From the NCBI GenBank assembly GCA_004802725.1, contig SGPM01000036.1, positions 63,371 to 127,370 of the forward strand: a DNA stretch of 64,000 bases, written 5' to 3'. Both the position numbers and the translations under genes were made by a program. The DNA is from Antrodiella citrinella (lineage: Eukaryota > Basidiomycota > Agaricomycetes > Polyporales > Steccherinaceae). The notes under the pieces were generated by a model, which had not been told where the DNA came from, ran no database searches, and saw only the letters and a list, made by a program, of their open reading frames with translations. Shown piece by piece: positions 12,912-25,009 of this stretch. How positions within the stretch are numbered: position 1 is the first letter of the stretch; every line of letters begins with the position of its first letter.

Positions 12912-13389
12912 AATTGAAGCTGGGTTTTGGACGGGAATGAGGGCTGCTCACTGAGACATGCTGTGTATTTATGTAGCGTCCCATGTGCTGTCACGAATGA
13001 ATGCCGCATTCTTGATTTGATAGAATGTGTGTCTGAAGGCTTCTGTGAGAGCGAGTTCTGCCAGATAACGAAATTGGCGTAAGGAGACATGCTAAAGCTT
13101 GCGGTCAGTTAGTATTACTGAATGTCTCTGTCCTGATGACAAAGACAATGAACAGAGGTTCCGAGTGGGAACCGACATTGCAGGGACAACTAACGGAGAC
13201 TGACTGGGTCTAGGACAGTACTACTTAGTGAGCTGGGTGGCGCCAAGAAACCTTCGATCAGGTTGATCGAGCGATATGATACGCCTTGTCCTCGAACAAT
13301 ATCCAACTTCGTAGCAGCAAGTACGCTTTCGTGCTGACACGACCTGCTTCGGATTATAAGTAGCTTAAAAACAGCTGACTCAGGCTTTC
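12912..13389. other. divergent intergenic region
   Basis: Shared promoter side of the hydrolase (minus) and UPF3 (plus), about 480 bases. No recognisable gene. Confidence 0.5.
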
Positions 13390-14966
13390 ATGTACTCCAT
13401 CGACACACGACAACCACGCAAAGAGAAGACTCGGGCATCTCACAAAGTTCCGGGCGAACGTCTCAAGACTGTCGTTCGACGTCTCCCACCCAACCTCCCG
13501 GAGCAGATCTTTTGGAACAGCGTGCAGGATTGGGTGTCAGAGGAGACCGTCACATGGAAAGTCTATCATCAGGGAAAGTTCAAGAAAAGGTGCGGCCATT
13601 GCATCACGTCCGAGAAAAGGCTGATTATGCGTGGGGTTAGATTCAACAAGGAGAACATCAATTCTCGCGCGTACATCGCGTTCAAGGATGAGGAGGCATT
13701 AGCAACATTTAGCCGTGAATACGATGGTCACCTCTTTCGTGACAAAGCCGGTGCGTTCCACCACCCCTCCTCCACAGCCACCTACTGACGACAACGCTCC
13801 CAGGCAACGAGTCTATAGCAGTCGTCGAGTTTGCGCCGCACCAGAAGGTGCCGAGTGAGAAGAAGAAAGTGGATACACGGGTTGGAACCATCGAGAAAGG
13901 TATGGCCGATCCTTCCATTCACTGCCGATTCACGCGTGCTGACTGCCGCAGACGAGGATTACCTATCTTTCCTCGAGTCACTCAAGGAAAGCCCGAGCAA
14001 AGCCTTCGATGTCGATACTTTGGAACAACTCGGTGCGCGATTCTCTCTCCTGCACGATGTATCCATCTTCACGAGCCTACAGCATCCGCAGAGCGACCGC
14101 CCCCCGCACCCACGACCACGCCCCTCCTCGAGGCTCTGAAGGCCGAGAAATCGGCCCAGAAGGACAAAGAGAGCATCATCCGCGCGCATGCCCATTACAA
14201 AGACCCCGCCATAGCCGGCGGCTCTTCACACAAGAAGGACGACGGAGGGAAGGGCAAGCGGGGCGCCGGGCTCCCTCCCAAACCCAGCACCGCGAACGAG
14301 ACGACGCCGCAAGGCAAGAAGGCAACCAAACCAGCACCGAAAGGCGACACGACGCCCATGCCCAAGAAGATCGCGCAGAACCCAAATGTCAATGCAAATG
14401 CAAATAGTGCGAGTGCGCAGGCTGCTACGGCGAAATCGGCTCCGGCAGCGAGACCGACGCCAAAGTCGCCGAGACGGAATCGCGACAAGGATGCCTCGAA
14501 ACAGGAAAAGACGGCGACTCAGGCTGCACCGCGCGCCCAGACTCCAGATACGCTCGCTGCACCTTCTAACGCAGCTGCTTCCAGTAGCACTACTGCAGCG
14601 CCCACCGCTCCAGGAGGGGCAGGAGGAGCCCCTCCCTCTCGGCGCACACGGCCCATCTTCGGACTCGCCTCCCGACACTTCGAAGCTGCTCTCAGTGGTG
14701 CGGGCGTCGAACGGAAAGCGCCCCCGAAGCGCGAGGCAGGCAAAGATAAGGACAACAAGGACAAGGATGCACCTGCCGACGAGGGAAAGGCGGCGTTGAC
14801 GAGGGAGGCGGCGGTCCAGGGGTTGGCGATCTTGACGAGACCTGCTGGGGCTCCTGGTACGCAGGAAAGTGCTGGTCCGGGTCCGGGTGGGAGCTCTGAT
14901 GGCGCTGGGAGAGGCAGGGGACGAGGGAGGGGAGCGAGGGGGCGTGGGGGACCAAGAGGTGGTTAA
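13390..14966 (+). CDS. UPF3: nonsense-mediated mRNA decay factor UPF3 (Smg4/UPF3 domain)
   Basis: UPF3 links the exon-junction complex or terminating ribosome to UPF2 in mRNA surveillance. The N-terminal RNP-like Smg4_UPF3 domain is clear: LKTVVRRLPPNLPEQIFW, then FNKENINSRAYIAFKDEEAL, and FAPHQKVPSEKKKVDTR with DEDYLSFLESLKESP. A 51-base intron at 13590-13640 interrupts the domain; it has no in-frame stop, so read-through would add 17 residues and only splicing restores the conserved join. Other introns lie at about 13750-13803, 13900-13952 and 14030-14090. The C-terminal half (about 14100-14966) is low-complexity, Lys/Ala/Pro-rich, with GLASRHFEAALSGAG near 14660-14705 and an RGG-like tail (RGRGRGRGARGRGGPRGG). 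RGG tails bind RNA; the C-terminal block could be the exon-junction-complex-binding part, which I could not confirm. Confidence 0.93.
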
Positions 14967-15294
14967 AACATTCACCGCTACGCTACAAGGAAAGAACATC
15001 ATGCATCCACGTCGCTGCAAAGACCCACGCTGGCTCGCCTTTCGTCCCATGGAATCATCCGACCTCCCTAGAGCTTGGAACACTGCTGCACCGCTCAGCC
15101 TTGGACAGTCGTCCTCGCCCTTGCCCGTTCTGAGCATCCATAAGATCTTGTCCGTTCCAAGTACATCGTCGCATCGACTTATGACACCTGTTGTATCCGG
15201 TTTTTGTACAAGTAAACCAAGCTTGCGTATCCATTCCATTGCTCTCTTTGGGGTCAAATCAACTCTACAGGATATTGCACAATTGTACCTATCG
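14967..15294. other. convergent intergenic region between UPF3 and ORC3
   Basis: About 330 bases between two 3' ends. Nothing recognised. Confidence 0.5.
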
Positions 15295-18200
15295 CTAGTC
15301 AGGTATATCGTAGATGGTTTTGATGACATGGTCCGCTTTCCTCCCTGTATGCTTAACGAAACCCATGAAATCCAGCTCATGCAACGCACGCATGAACCGC
15401 GCCTGCACCTCCACGCCCCACTTTTCGTCCTCCGTCATTCCATCCTCCTCATCTAACTCCATACCCTCATCCTCCTTCACTGCTTTTTGCTTGCCCTTGC
15501 CCATCGCTCTAGTTTTCTTGGGACTGGGAGTCCGAGTCCGAGTCCGTCGGTCCCGCAGCTGGTCCCTCTGCGTCTCCAACGCCACCGCGAACGACTGATA
15601 CCAATCGTACACGTTGATCATCCGCCCAGAGTCCATGTACCGCCTAAACAGAATGCTCGTATCCGGGAGCTCCCACAGCGCGTATTGCCGCTCTTCTTCG
15701 TCCACTGAACCTCCAGCATCGTCAAGCTCGGGCTCGGGGTGATCAGACGTGGAGCCCGAGTCCAATTTGAACAGAGTTTTGTGGGTGGAGATAACCTGGT
15801 AGGGATGCAGGAGCGCGTTAATGATCGTGAGTCGAGGTGCAGGGTTGAGAAGCTAGTATGTGAAGTGAAGATACGGTCATCGGGTATTGGACGCCACAAG
15901 CTCAGGAGAAAGACGTACCTCAGAAGGGAAGGGAGTTGTCCCTGTGTTCCAGACATCCCACAAGGGCCCGGAATCCAATCGGTTGAGACGCAAACTGGTA
16001 TCAAATTCGTCGTCAGTCTTCATTGTGTGGCCTAGTGTGATGTGATACGGCTTACTCGATGTACGTTGTGAACCACTCTTGCATCTTGACACCAATCGCA
16101 CGGACACCCTCTTGGATGTCATCCTGGTCCCGACCGTCATCGCCTTGGTCCGTAGGAAACTCGTTTATCGCCGTAGTAATGAGCATCCTGGCATCTTCTT
16201 CCTGCCTGCGGAGCGCCGGCAGGGAGTTGAAAAAACCGTATAGCATCGCTAACAGTTCGTCCATTTTGTTGCGGTCCAGATTTCTGTCATGCCGAATGTG
16301 AGACGGGTGATCACAATAGAACAACCATGAGATGGCGCACTTGATTAGCAAGGCCAAATATTTCGCATCGTTCTTGTAGATCCCCCGAACGACGTGTGAG
16401 ATCACGGTGAAGATGTTTTCGTTCGGACCTGACGTCTTCGTGCTGTACCCTTGGGCCAACATGAACTTCCGAACCAGGTAGAGTACCTGGAACCCTATGC
16501 GCGTGTTCAGTGCAACTTTACGAGCTTGTGTCCGAGCGGCGTCCACAGTTTCCAGCAGGTCCTCGATCGTGGGTGACTGCGAGTCAATACGTACGTCGTC
16601 GAGGGCAGTTTGATCCGACGCATCACTCCATAGTCGACTAAGCACTCGGTCGAGGAAGGCGAATGAGGTGGGCTCTTCGAGTTTGGCGCACGCTTCCTGC
16701 AGGTGAGATGTGCCCAGCAGATTGTTGTAGACGAAGACTGACAAAGGTTGCTCGAAGTGCTTCATGTGGACAAGCTTGGGGACGTCAGCGGGGTCAGGCT
16801 CACTGAACCATGTGATCTCGCACTCACCTGGAGAATAGTGAGCATAGTATCAATGGCAGGTGTATGTCGAGTGCCAAATTCGACTATGTAGTCGACCGTA
16901 GCTGGTCCTATCATGACATCTGGTTCAAAGCTCGGGTCAAAGAAAGTCTTTAAAAGAACACGTTAAGATTTAATTGCAAGCTCATGGGGATGATGTCGCA
17001 CTTTGACCAACACATTCTCGAGCACTTCAGGTCCTGGAGGGGCTGATGTAGTCCATACGCGAAGCAAAGCAAGAGTAGACCGCGAATATGCAGCACGCAG
17101 GTATGATGCAGCGGAAGGCGTCGCAAATGCGAGGAGGAAAATTATAGGGAGCGTGGCTATGTGTTGGCTGCAAACATATAGCTTTAGGCTTCAATCAGAA
17201 TGCGTCCCAACGAAATACCGACCTACAAATTGCGAAGACATCTTGCAGTACTGAGGAATTGAATTGATCAAAGTCATGAAGAACAACAAGGAGCCTCGGC
17301 CTGTTGTCTGTTCGTACGTTTGGTGAGCGTCCGCATCAATGTTGGAGAGACTGAGTCTTACCCGACTGTCCTGCAATGGTGATGTACCACGCCTCAAGCA
17401 AGTTTATATCATAGTTGGCCAATGATGCAGTAGCTTTACGCTTCGGCCCCTGTAGGGCTAGAATCAATTATCAGTCAGACGAACGTATAGTTACAGCACA
17501 AAAGCAGTGACTGACGTGCTCCATCTTCATCTTCCATATCCTCGTCAACCTGTGGTCGATCCACGAATCCACTTACAATTGCTTTCATGGCAGACACAAG
17601 GTTCGGACATTCCGCGGGGGAGAGGTGGACAGCGAAGAATTTGTCCCGAGTCTGAGAGGATTTCGGCGAGGCATCGACATCCATTGCCTCGTCGGAATCA
17701 TCGACCATTCGGCCCTTGCCTTTGTTGACTCCATTGGAATGTGAAGGTTTCGGAGTGTTGGTTAATTCCGTTAGAACCTCGTTGAGCATTGAGCTTCCAC
17801 CAGGCACTATGCATGATAATTGTTGAGGCATTCAGTCTCGAACATAGACAAGGTCGACTTACGGGAGATACCAACAACCGGGATCTCAGGATATGGAAGA
17901 CCGGGAACAATTTGGGCCTCATCGTATGCGCTACGAATGTGTGATACAACTGAAGAAACCACCGGGGTGTGCAGTTCTCGGACTATAGACTTGAAGAGAA
18001 GAGAAAATAATCAGTATTGCACTCTTCCCACCCGGACCATTTACAATCTGGTCCCCGATAGGGATGTGGCCGATCGTGGAAACACACCTGGACGCGTTCC
18101 AAGCATTTAGACCATGCTTTCTTGTAAGCTTTCATACGTATTTCATATCCCTCCGGTATATCTGGTGACGACGATAAGAACGGACCCGCCGTTGGCTGTC

Positions 18201-18399
18201 CGTCGCGTCGCTCATCTTCATCTGCACAACATATGAGCCTCTCTTGGCATGACATCTTATGCTTGAACCACGTACCTTCTATATCGTCTCTGGGAGGCAA
18301 GTAAATCACCGTCTACAAGCATTTGTCAGTTCGAGTAGCAACAACCTCAATAACAGAACATACTTGCGCCGGATCGTCAAGGTCCTGAAGAGAGTCCAT
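15295..18399 (-). CDS. ORC3: origin recognition complex subunit 3
   Basis: ORC3 is part of the six-subunit complex that marks replication origins and helps load MCM2-7. From the ATG at 18399 many short exons can be followed. The N-terminal part includes IPEGYEIRMKAYKKAWSKCL and, near 17700-17815, PGGSSMLNEVLTELTNT. A segment across about 17254-16860 resembles the family's DFEQF region. The long exon at 16765-16055 starts KHFEQPLSVFVYNNLLG, a conserved ORC3 block after the ATPase-like domain. The last exon (about 15850-15295) ends in the diagnostic winged-helix tail, ALHELDFMGFVKHTGRKADH. It also contains a GAGTCC triplication (15528-15546) giving Arg-Thr repeats. The start is supported by the short first exon MDSLQDLDDPAQ. 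An ACGCGT box lies 25-30 bases upstream. Confidence 0.9.
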
Positions 18400-19061
18400 C
18401 TTACGCGGTCGAGCTGGTATTCGACGCGTCAAGAGTAGCGCAAGCGCCGCAATTGTTACTTTCATCCACCACAACGATCTTTTGCCTGGTCTTACTTATT
18501 CCCTGGTCATGCATACATGATCCACGAATATACGGCTTTACAGGACCTGAATATGCCACGATGTTCGCCAAGATCAGATGATAGAGTTCGGAAGTTCGTG
18601 TTTGCGGAGGCGGTGGAATTTCGGTGAACTGTGTGCGGTACCGCGGTGTCCGTCCTTGCGACTATCAGTCAGTGGCAGTCAAAATCTTCAGCAGCTTCTG
18701 GTGAGTTCTCCTGTCGTAGTGTTCACAAGCTGTTCAGGTGCGCGGACGTCAGCAGCAATTTTATGAAGGGAAGCTTTATGTCCATGCTCTGCAGACGAGG
18801 GTGTCACGGGTGAATGTGAGGTCTTCTCGTCGCGGGCCTGTACTTGGCGGTCCGCCCACTATGTATATCTCTACATGCACTTCGTTGTTGACCATCTGAC
18901 TCGCAGGATTGCTGCTAGCGGAGTGCAACATCCTGCACATCGAAGTATTTTCAAGGAACATCGGATCATACGACCATCATGTACACCCTGCAAGGTATGG
19001 GTTATATAAGACTGGGACGTCGTGGTGAAAAGAACTAACCAACTGCGTAGAACTCTTCGAC
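18400..19061. other. divergent intergenic region between ORC3 and the esterase
   Basis: About 660 bases. Besides the MCB-type site beside ORC3, a possible 5' leader exon of the esterase is present. ATG at 18979 is followed by a GTATGG donor, and an acceptor at about 19050 would join MYTLQ in frame to the esterase. The sequence TTATATAAG lies near 19012. No other gene is seen. Confidence 0.45.
18424..18429. promoter_or_regulatory. MluI cell-cycle box (MCB) upstream of ORC3
   Basis: ACGCGT inside the perfect palindrome GACGCGTC, 25-30 bases before the ORC3 ATG. In yeasts ACGCGT binds the MBF complex that drives G1/S genes. On the ORC3 strand it reads CGCGTCG, a core shared with elements upstream of MCM4 and the FHA gene in this window. 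The function is inferred, since a six-base site occurs by chance every few kilobases. Confidence 0.5.
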
Positions 19062-21118
19062 ATGGCCTTGTGGATGATAAAGACAGCGATCTATTCCCTG
19101 TTGTACGGAGGTTTCCTCACCTTGACTTCCGTATCGTCACCTACCACCGTGGTTGACCTTGGATACGCGCAGTACAGAGGCAATCTCTCGTTGCCCAATA
19201 CTGTAGCATTTCTAGGTCTCCCGTACGCCGAACCACCAGTTGACGATCGGCGGTTCCGTTCACCCGTTCCTCTCAACACAGCCCGAGTTCAAGAGCATGG
19301 TACGATCGTTGATGCTACTTCATACCCTGATTTTTGTGTTCAAAGCACCACTGGAAGTATGTCTCTCAATCCAGTTAAATGTACATACGGACTCATCATA
19401 TATCATACGTAGGTGGCGATGCCGGAGGAGCTGGTAGCGAGGATTGTTTAAAGGTCAATGTATACGCACCTGCCTCTGCGCAGCCGACAGACAAGTGTAC
19501 GTCCCAGTTGCATTTTAAAATGGTGTCTTCTGATCATCCATTACAGTCCCTGTGCTAGTGTACATTCATGGTGGAGGTGATAAACGGCATACTCTCCGGG
19601 TGATCCCTGCTCACCTCATTGATACTCTGATAGGTTATACTTATGGCAACCCCCGCAATTGGCCCTTCGATCATTGGGTCAATCAAGTTCCAGAAGTAGT
19701 CATCGTTTCCGTGTACTATAGGTTGGACTCGTTCGGATTCCTCGCCCATCCCTCGTTTGCAAGTGACTCGTCTCTAGGAGATTTCAACGTCGGATTTGAA
19801 GACCAGACCGAGGCTTTGCGATGGATACAGAAGAACATTCACTCTTTCGGCGGGGATCCTTCTCGCGTCACGATCAACGGCGAGAGCGCAGGTGGATCGT
19901 CCGTTGAATTGCACCTCGTTGCGCCGGGTCAAGATGGACTCTTCCACGCCGCGATAGCACAGAGTGTCTACAGAACCCCATTGCCTACACCCACGCAGCA
20001 AGAGGTGGGTCATAATTACATGTAACACGTTGTGTTGACCGAACTCTGATTGTTACTAGCCTCTCTTCAATTTCTTTGCCGAGAAAGTAGGCTGTAGAGC
20101 TTCATCAGTCTCTGCTCAAATGGCTTGTCTTCGCAACGCTAGCATCAGTGCTATTGCACGTGCTCAAGATGCCACCTTGTGAGTACCAGATTTTCTGACC
20201 TCGCGACAGTCATACTGAAGCTAGCGTAATCACCAGCAACGGCTCATATAACTCGTTCCATCCTGTTCTTGACGGAAAGACTATCACACAGCTTCCCACC
20301 GTATCTTTAGAGCAAGGCGAATTTCAGCGAGTACCTCTCATCGTGGGGTGAGGGATGTCTGGTTTCTGTAGTCAAATCATGAGTTATTGATCAATTTACG
20401 CAGTGCTTGCTCCAACGAGACTCTGTCAAGCGGTCCCATGGAAACGAGTCTGTCTCGTTTCTTCCCTCAGTTGACGCAAAGCGACATCGCGCGGTACGAG
20501 GAACAATACCCCTTAGCAGACTTTTCCAATGCCACACAGCAACAACAGGTTGCAACTGGCGAGTCCGAGCTGATCTGCGCTGTACGTATCATAGATGTCT
20601 GCTTGTCTATGTACTCAGCAAACACTGCATGCATATAGAGAGAAATCATGGGTGGCGCTTTCGAACAGAAGACAAAGGCGTTCACGTATCGATACAACCA
20701 ACCGAATCCGACCTCCGGTAGCGTCGCTGTAGGACACGCCTCTGAAAACTGGATGATGTTCCTTGGGACGAATACGGGGTACGTCCAAAGTCTCATCACC
20801 TCTAAAGAGGTTGTATTGACGCGTCTCTATAGGTTCAATGGCACTACGACGTTCACACCGATGACTCCCACGGAGATCGCCTTCGCTGAGGAGTTGATCG
20901 CGTACTGGCTCTCGTTCGTGCGTTCCGGTGACCCCAATACCTATAAGCTTGAGCGGTCTCCTACGTGGCCGGCATACACTGCAGGAGATCAATTGTCTCG
21001 GATTGTTCTGCAGCAGGGGACACCGGACACGAGTGGTAGTATCACGGAGCTGCAACCTCAGCTTGAGACTGAGAGGTGTGCATTCGTCGCGAGTCAGGTG
21101 CTTAAGCAACAGAATTGA
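19062..21118 (+). CDS. secreted carboxylesterase type B (lipase/cholinesterase family)
   Basis: A signal peptide (ALWMIKTAIYSLLYGGF) precedes the carboxylesterase/lipase fold, spread over eight or nine exons. Visible landmarks are VAFLGLPYAEPPVDDRRF near the N-terminus, EDCLKVNVYAPA, and the oxyanion-hole exon VLVYIHGGG. Next come GDFNVGFEDQTEALRWIQKN and the nucleophile elbow VTINGESAGGSSVELHL, with Ser as nucleophile. A His follows in VGHASENWMMF, and the C-terminal block has IAYWLSFVRSGDPN. The order and length (about 520 residues) suit extracellular fungal esterases. ATG 19062 is used here; a short upstream exon from 18979 could add a few residues. The substrate is not predictable from sequence. 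Confidence 0.92.
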
Positions 21119-21293
21119 CAGAAAAATGATGGGACTCGGGCGTATCTTACCCGTGTTTTAGACAAATCATATATGGGGTAGCATGCGTGGTGAATATTTT
21201 CTACCTTGGAGTTAAGGAAGTTGAGGACTGAGTTCATACGAACTTCGAATCGTGAGGCTCAGCTCGACGGAGCCGGCCCTAAACTTCAATTGG

Positions 21294-21318
21294 CGCGACG
21301 CGTTCCAGTCGCGTCGCG
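21294..21318. promoter_or_regulatory. inverted repeat with MCB box in the MCM4 promoter
   Basis: Left arm CGCGACGCG (21294-21302) and right arm CGCGTCGCG (21310-21318) are perfect inverted 9-mers separated by 7 bases. ACGCGT at 21298-21303 overlaps the left arm. The element ends 54 bases before the MCM4 ATG. Paired MCB-like sites fit control by an MBF-type G1/S factor, as known for yeast MCM genes; binding here is inferred. Confidence 0.6.
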
Positions 21319-21371
21319 TCTCAAACACAAAACACAACCGTCCTGATTTGTCCTGTTTTTGGTTTCTCGCC

Positions 21372-24300
21372 ATGTCCCAAAGATCATCACCACCGCTGGA
21401 CTTCCCTAGCTCAGATATTGAAGATGCTGAAATGCAAGACGCGAATGCAGTCGAGCAATCGATGCTAGATGCACCTCCACCCCAGCCTCTCTTTTTGCCT
21501 GGTACTCCTTCGGCAGCAGGTACACCTGCACGCCAATCCGACGCGTCTGTCGTGGGGACACCAGGAACATTTTCCAATGTGATGGCGAGGAGAGCAGTAG
21601 GACTGAGCACACCGCGTAGAAAGTCGACACCTCTGTTTGAAAGTGAGTCCCCCATCTCCGAGAGCGCTGCATCCAAGAGCTGATCACAGACCGTTCCTCT
21701 GCAGGGGGAAGCAGCCCTTCCTCACCACTGGCATTCCCGAGTTCATCCCCACAGAAGAATAACGCTACTCCACGGGGTCCAGCGCGTTTCCAGGCTTCCG
21801 ACCCGGTAGGACCAGAGTCTTCTCCTCTTACATTCCCGTCGTATGTTCACAGTTATCTCGGATTTGATCATTCCTCTGACACCATCTCGCAGGTCACCTG
21901 CATTGAGTGCCAGAAACCGTCGAGGCGATATTCACTCGACCCTCAATCTCACCCCAGTTAGGGCTCCGCGCCGAGCAGCGAGGAGTACACAGGACAACAA
22001 CCTCAACTCAGATGGCACTCAACTCGACTTACCCCCTTCATCAACACTACAACTCTCTGCACCTGTACCAGAAGATGATCATTATGGAGGAGGCGATGAG
22101 ATTCGTGCGGTTTGGGGAACTACAGTCAACCTGAACGAATCAACGAAGACGTTCAAAGATTTCTTGCGTGGTTTCAAGGTCAAATATCGCGTTGCGTTTG
22201 ACCGCGAACGTAACGTCCGTACCAGGATGTTATCGTCCCCCGATGAAGGGGAAGTCATACTCTACGAGAACCTCATTCGTAGGATGCGACAAACGGGCGA
22301 GACGAACTTGAACCTAGACATGGTCAATTTGCAGGCGTATCCTCCCAGCAAGAAATTGTACTTCCAGCTGCAGAAGTATCCACAGGAAATGGTCCCCACT
22401 ATGGATCAGGCTTTGAAGGATGTCATGCTGGAACTCGCGTATGAGGATCAGCAAGCGGGTGTGGAGGGTATGGCTGATGAGCAGGGCGACGAAGAGATTG
22501 GTGATATCATGGGGAAGCCCTACAAGATTCGGCCGTTCGGTCTTCAGGCTGCCAACTTGAGGGAACTGAACCCGACCGGTTTGTCTTATGTTCATGGCTT
22601 CCCGATGCGACGCTAACCTCTTTGTGACAGACACGGACAAGCTTGTGTGTATAAAAGGACTTGTCATCCGAGCTACGCCCGTCATTCCGGACATGAAAGT
22701 CGCCTTCTTCAGATGTCTTGCCTGCAACCACACGATGCAGGTTGAGATTGACCGTGGCAGGATCGACGAGCCCGGTCGCTGTCCGAGGGATGTCTGCGCT
22801 TCTGTAGGCACGATGTCTCTTGTTCACAATCGGTGCGAGTTCGCGGACAGGCAAGCCATCCGTCTGCAAGAGACTCCGGACGCTGTTCCAGACGGTCAAA
22901 CGCCTCACACGGTCAGCTTGAGCGTGTACGACGAGCTTGTGGATGTATCGAAACCTGGTGATCGTCTGGTGGTCACTGGTATATTCAGAAGTGTCCCCGT
23001 GCGTGTCAATCCGAGACAGCGGACGCTGAAGAGTCTGTTCAAGACATTCGTGGACGTCGTACACCTCAGGATCGGCTCAGACGATAGGCTCGGTCTGGAC
23101 CGGAGCACACGTCCCGCTGGCGGTGACAGGGTTCCGTCGATCGGTCAGATCGGTGAGGAGGAGGAGGAGCCAGAGGCGGAAGGAGCTGAAGGTGAAGAGC
23201 AGCGGGTATCGAGGGCAGCGGAGATGGAGAGCAAGCTGAAGGTGCTCAGTCGCAGACCCGATATCTACAACCTCCTTGCGACGTCTATGGCGCCGTCAAT
23301 TTGGGGAATGGATGATGTGAAGAAGGGTATTCTGCTGCAACTCTTTGGTGGAACCAACAAGAGCGTCGCGAGAGGTGGCGGAGCGGGTGGTCCTAGGTAT
23401 CGAGGTGATATCAACGTCCTGCTGGTCGGCGACCCCGGTACCAGTAAGTCGCAGATATTGCAGGTGAGTGTCCAATTTTCTCGTGTTTCAAAGAAACAAG
23501 CTGATGAAGATGGTCCAGTATGTACACAAGATTGCTCCGCGAGGAGTCTACACCTCCGGCAAAGGCTCGTCGGCTGTTGGTCTGACCGCCTACGTCACTC
23601 GTGATCCTGATTCTAAGCAACTGGTGTTAGAGAGGTGCGTTCGACATCTGCCATACAGAGATGTTGTGTTGACTTTCCGATAGTGGTGCACTGGTCCTGA
23701 GTGACGGCGGTGTCTGCTGTATTGATGAGTTTGACAAGATGAACGACTCTACTCGTAGCGTCCTGCACGAAGCCATGGAACAACAAACAGTGTCCATTGC
23801 GAAGGCTGGTATCATCACCACGCTGAATGCAAGGACTTCGATTTTGGCCGCTGCCAATCCCATAGGATCCAAGTATGACCGTGGCCTGTCTGTAACGCAG
23901 AACATCGACCTGCCACCGACACTTATCTCTCGATTTGACTTGCTATATCTTGTTTTGGACGACATGGATGAGGCACTCGACAGGAAGCTCGCTCAGCATC
24001 TGGTCTCGCTCTACCTGGAAGATGTACCGCAATCCGGAGGAGACAACGAGATCCTGGTAAGCAGTTTCCTTGACCTCAAAATCTTCCAATCCTGATTGAC
24101 ATCACGCATACCAGCCCTTCGACCAACTCTCCGCCTACATTACCTTTGCACGCTCGCGCATCTCTCCCATCATCACCGAAGAAGCCGGGGACGAGCTCGT
24201 CAAATCCTACGTCATCCTGCGCAAAGCCGGGGATGACCCCCGCCAGTCCGAAAAACGCATCACAGCAACGACGCGACAGCTCGAGAGCATGATCCGCTTG

Positions 24301-24690
24301 TCTGAGGCGCACGCGCGCATGCGATTCTCGTCGTTCGTCGAGCTGGAGGACGTGCGCGAGGCATACCGACTCATGCGTGAGGCGATCAACACCTCGGCGC
24401 GCGACCCGACGACGGGCGAGATCGATATGGGGCTGTTGGATACGGGGATTGGGCGGGCGCAGAGGAAGTTGAAGGCGGATTTGCGGAAGGAGATTTTGAA
24501 CCTTTTGGATGGGGGCGATAAGAGGGGGGTGAGGTGGGGAGATGCGTTGAAGGCGCTGGACGAGCAGAGTAGTGTGAGAGTGACCTCGACGGAGTTCCAT
24601 GAGGTCGTGAAGGAGATGGAGCAGGAGGGGTTGGTTAAGACTGTTGGTGATCGGGACAGGCGGATGATTCGTCGTGTAGAGGGTGCTTGA
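21372..24690 (+). CDS. MCM4: DNA replication licensing factor MCM4 (MCM2-7 helicase subunit)
   Basis: MCM4 is one of the six ATPase subunits of the replicative helicase. The N-terminal tail is Ser/Pro-rich with many SP/TP sites ([27 protein letters not shown]), as expected of the kinase-regulated MCM4 tail. The N-terminal domain (about 22130-23250) includes a zinc finger, [15 protein letters not shown] plus CPRDVC. The AAA+ core has [19 protein letters not shown], Walker A in [13 protein letters not shown], Walker B in [26 protein letters not shown] and the arginine finger [24 protein letters not shown] is typical of MCM4 rather than other subunits. The C-terminal winged helix ends at 24690. 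Introns include 22579-22630 and others near 23463, 23635 and 24057. ATG 21372 is the first in frame. Confidence 0.96.
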
Positions 24691-25009
24691 AAGTCCAAAG
24701 TATACCTTGTTTTCTCTCTCGTTCTATGTTGTATGTTCTCGCTGTTTTCCACCGCTTTGTGTTGCCAAATGTATTGAATCAACTTCACCAGTGGGTCTCG
24801 CAAGAAAAATAGGTATCGCTGAACAAATAACTGGATGACTTTAGAGCTACAAGACAAGAGGAGAATGGTGTATCGCAAGATGCTTCTGAGAGCTTTACAT
24901 CCATGATCAAGAAAGCTGAGACTGCGATCAAAACTCAAAAGTTCCTAAGGAGGTCCGTAGAACGCCTTGCCAAGAAAAGATAATCGATAACCTGCATGGT
25001 AATCCATGA
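24691..25009. other. convergent intergenic region
   Basis: About 320 bases between the stops of MCM4 and the second Kre9/Knh1-like gene. Nothing recognised. Confidence 0.5.

Noticed and set aside
14226..15389. Minus-strand frame of 387 codons opposite UPF3
   Set aside because: Antisense shadow of the GC-rich low-complexity half of UPF3; it lacks any domain and overlaps the UPF3 coding frame.
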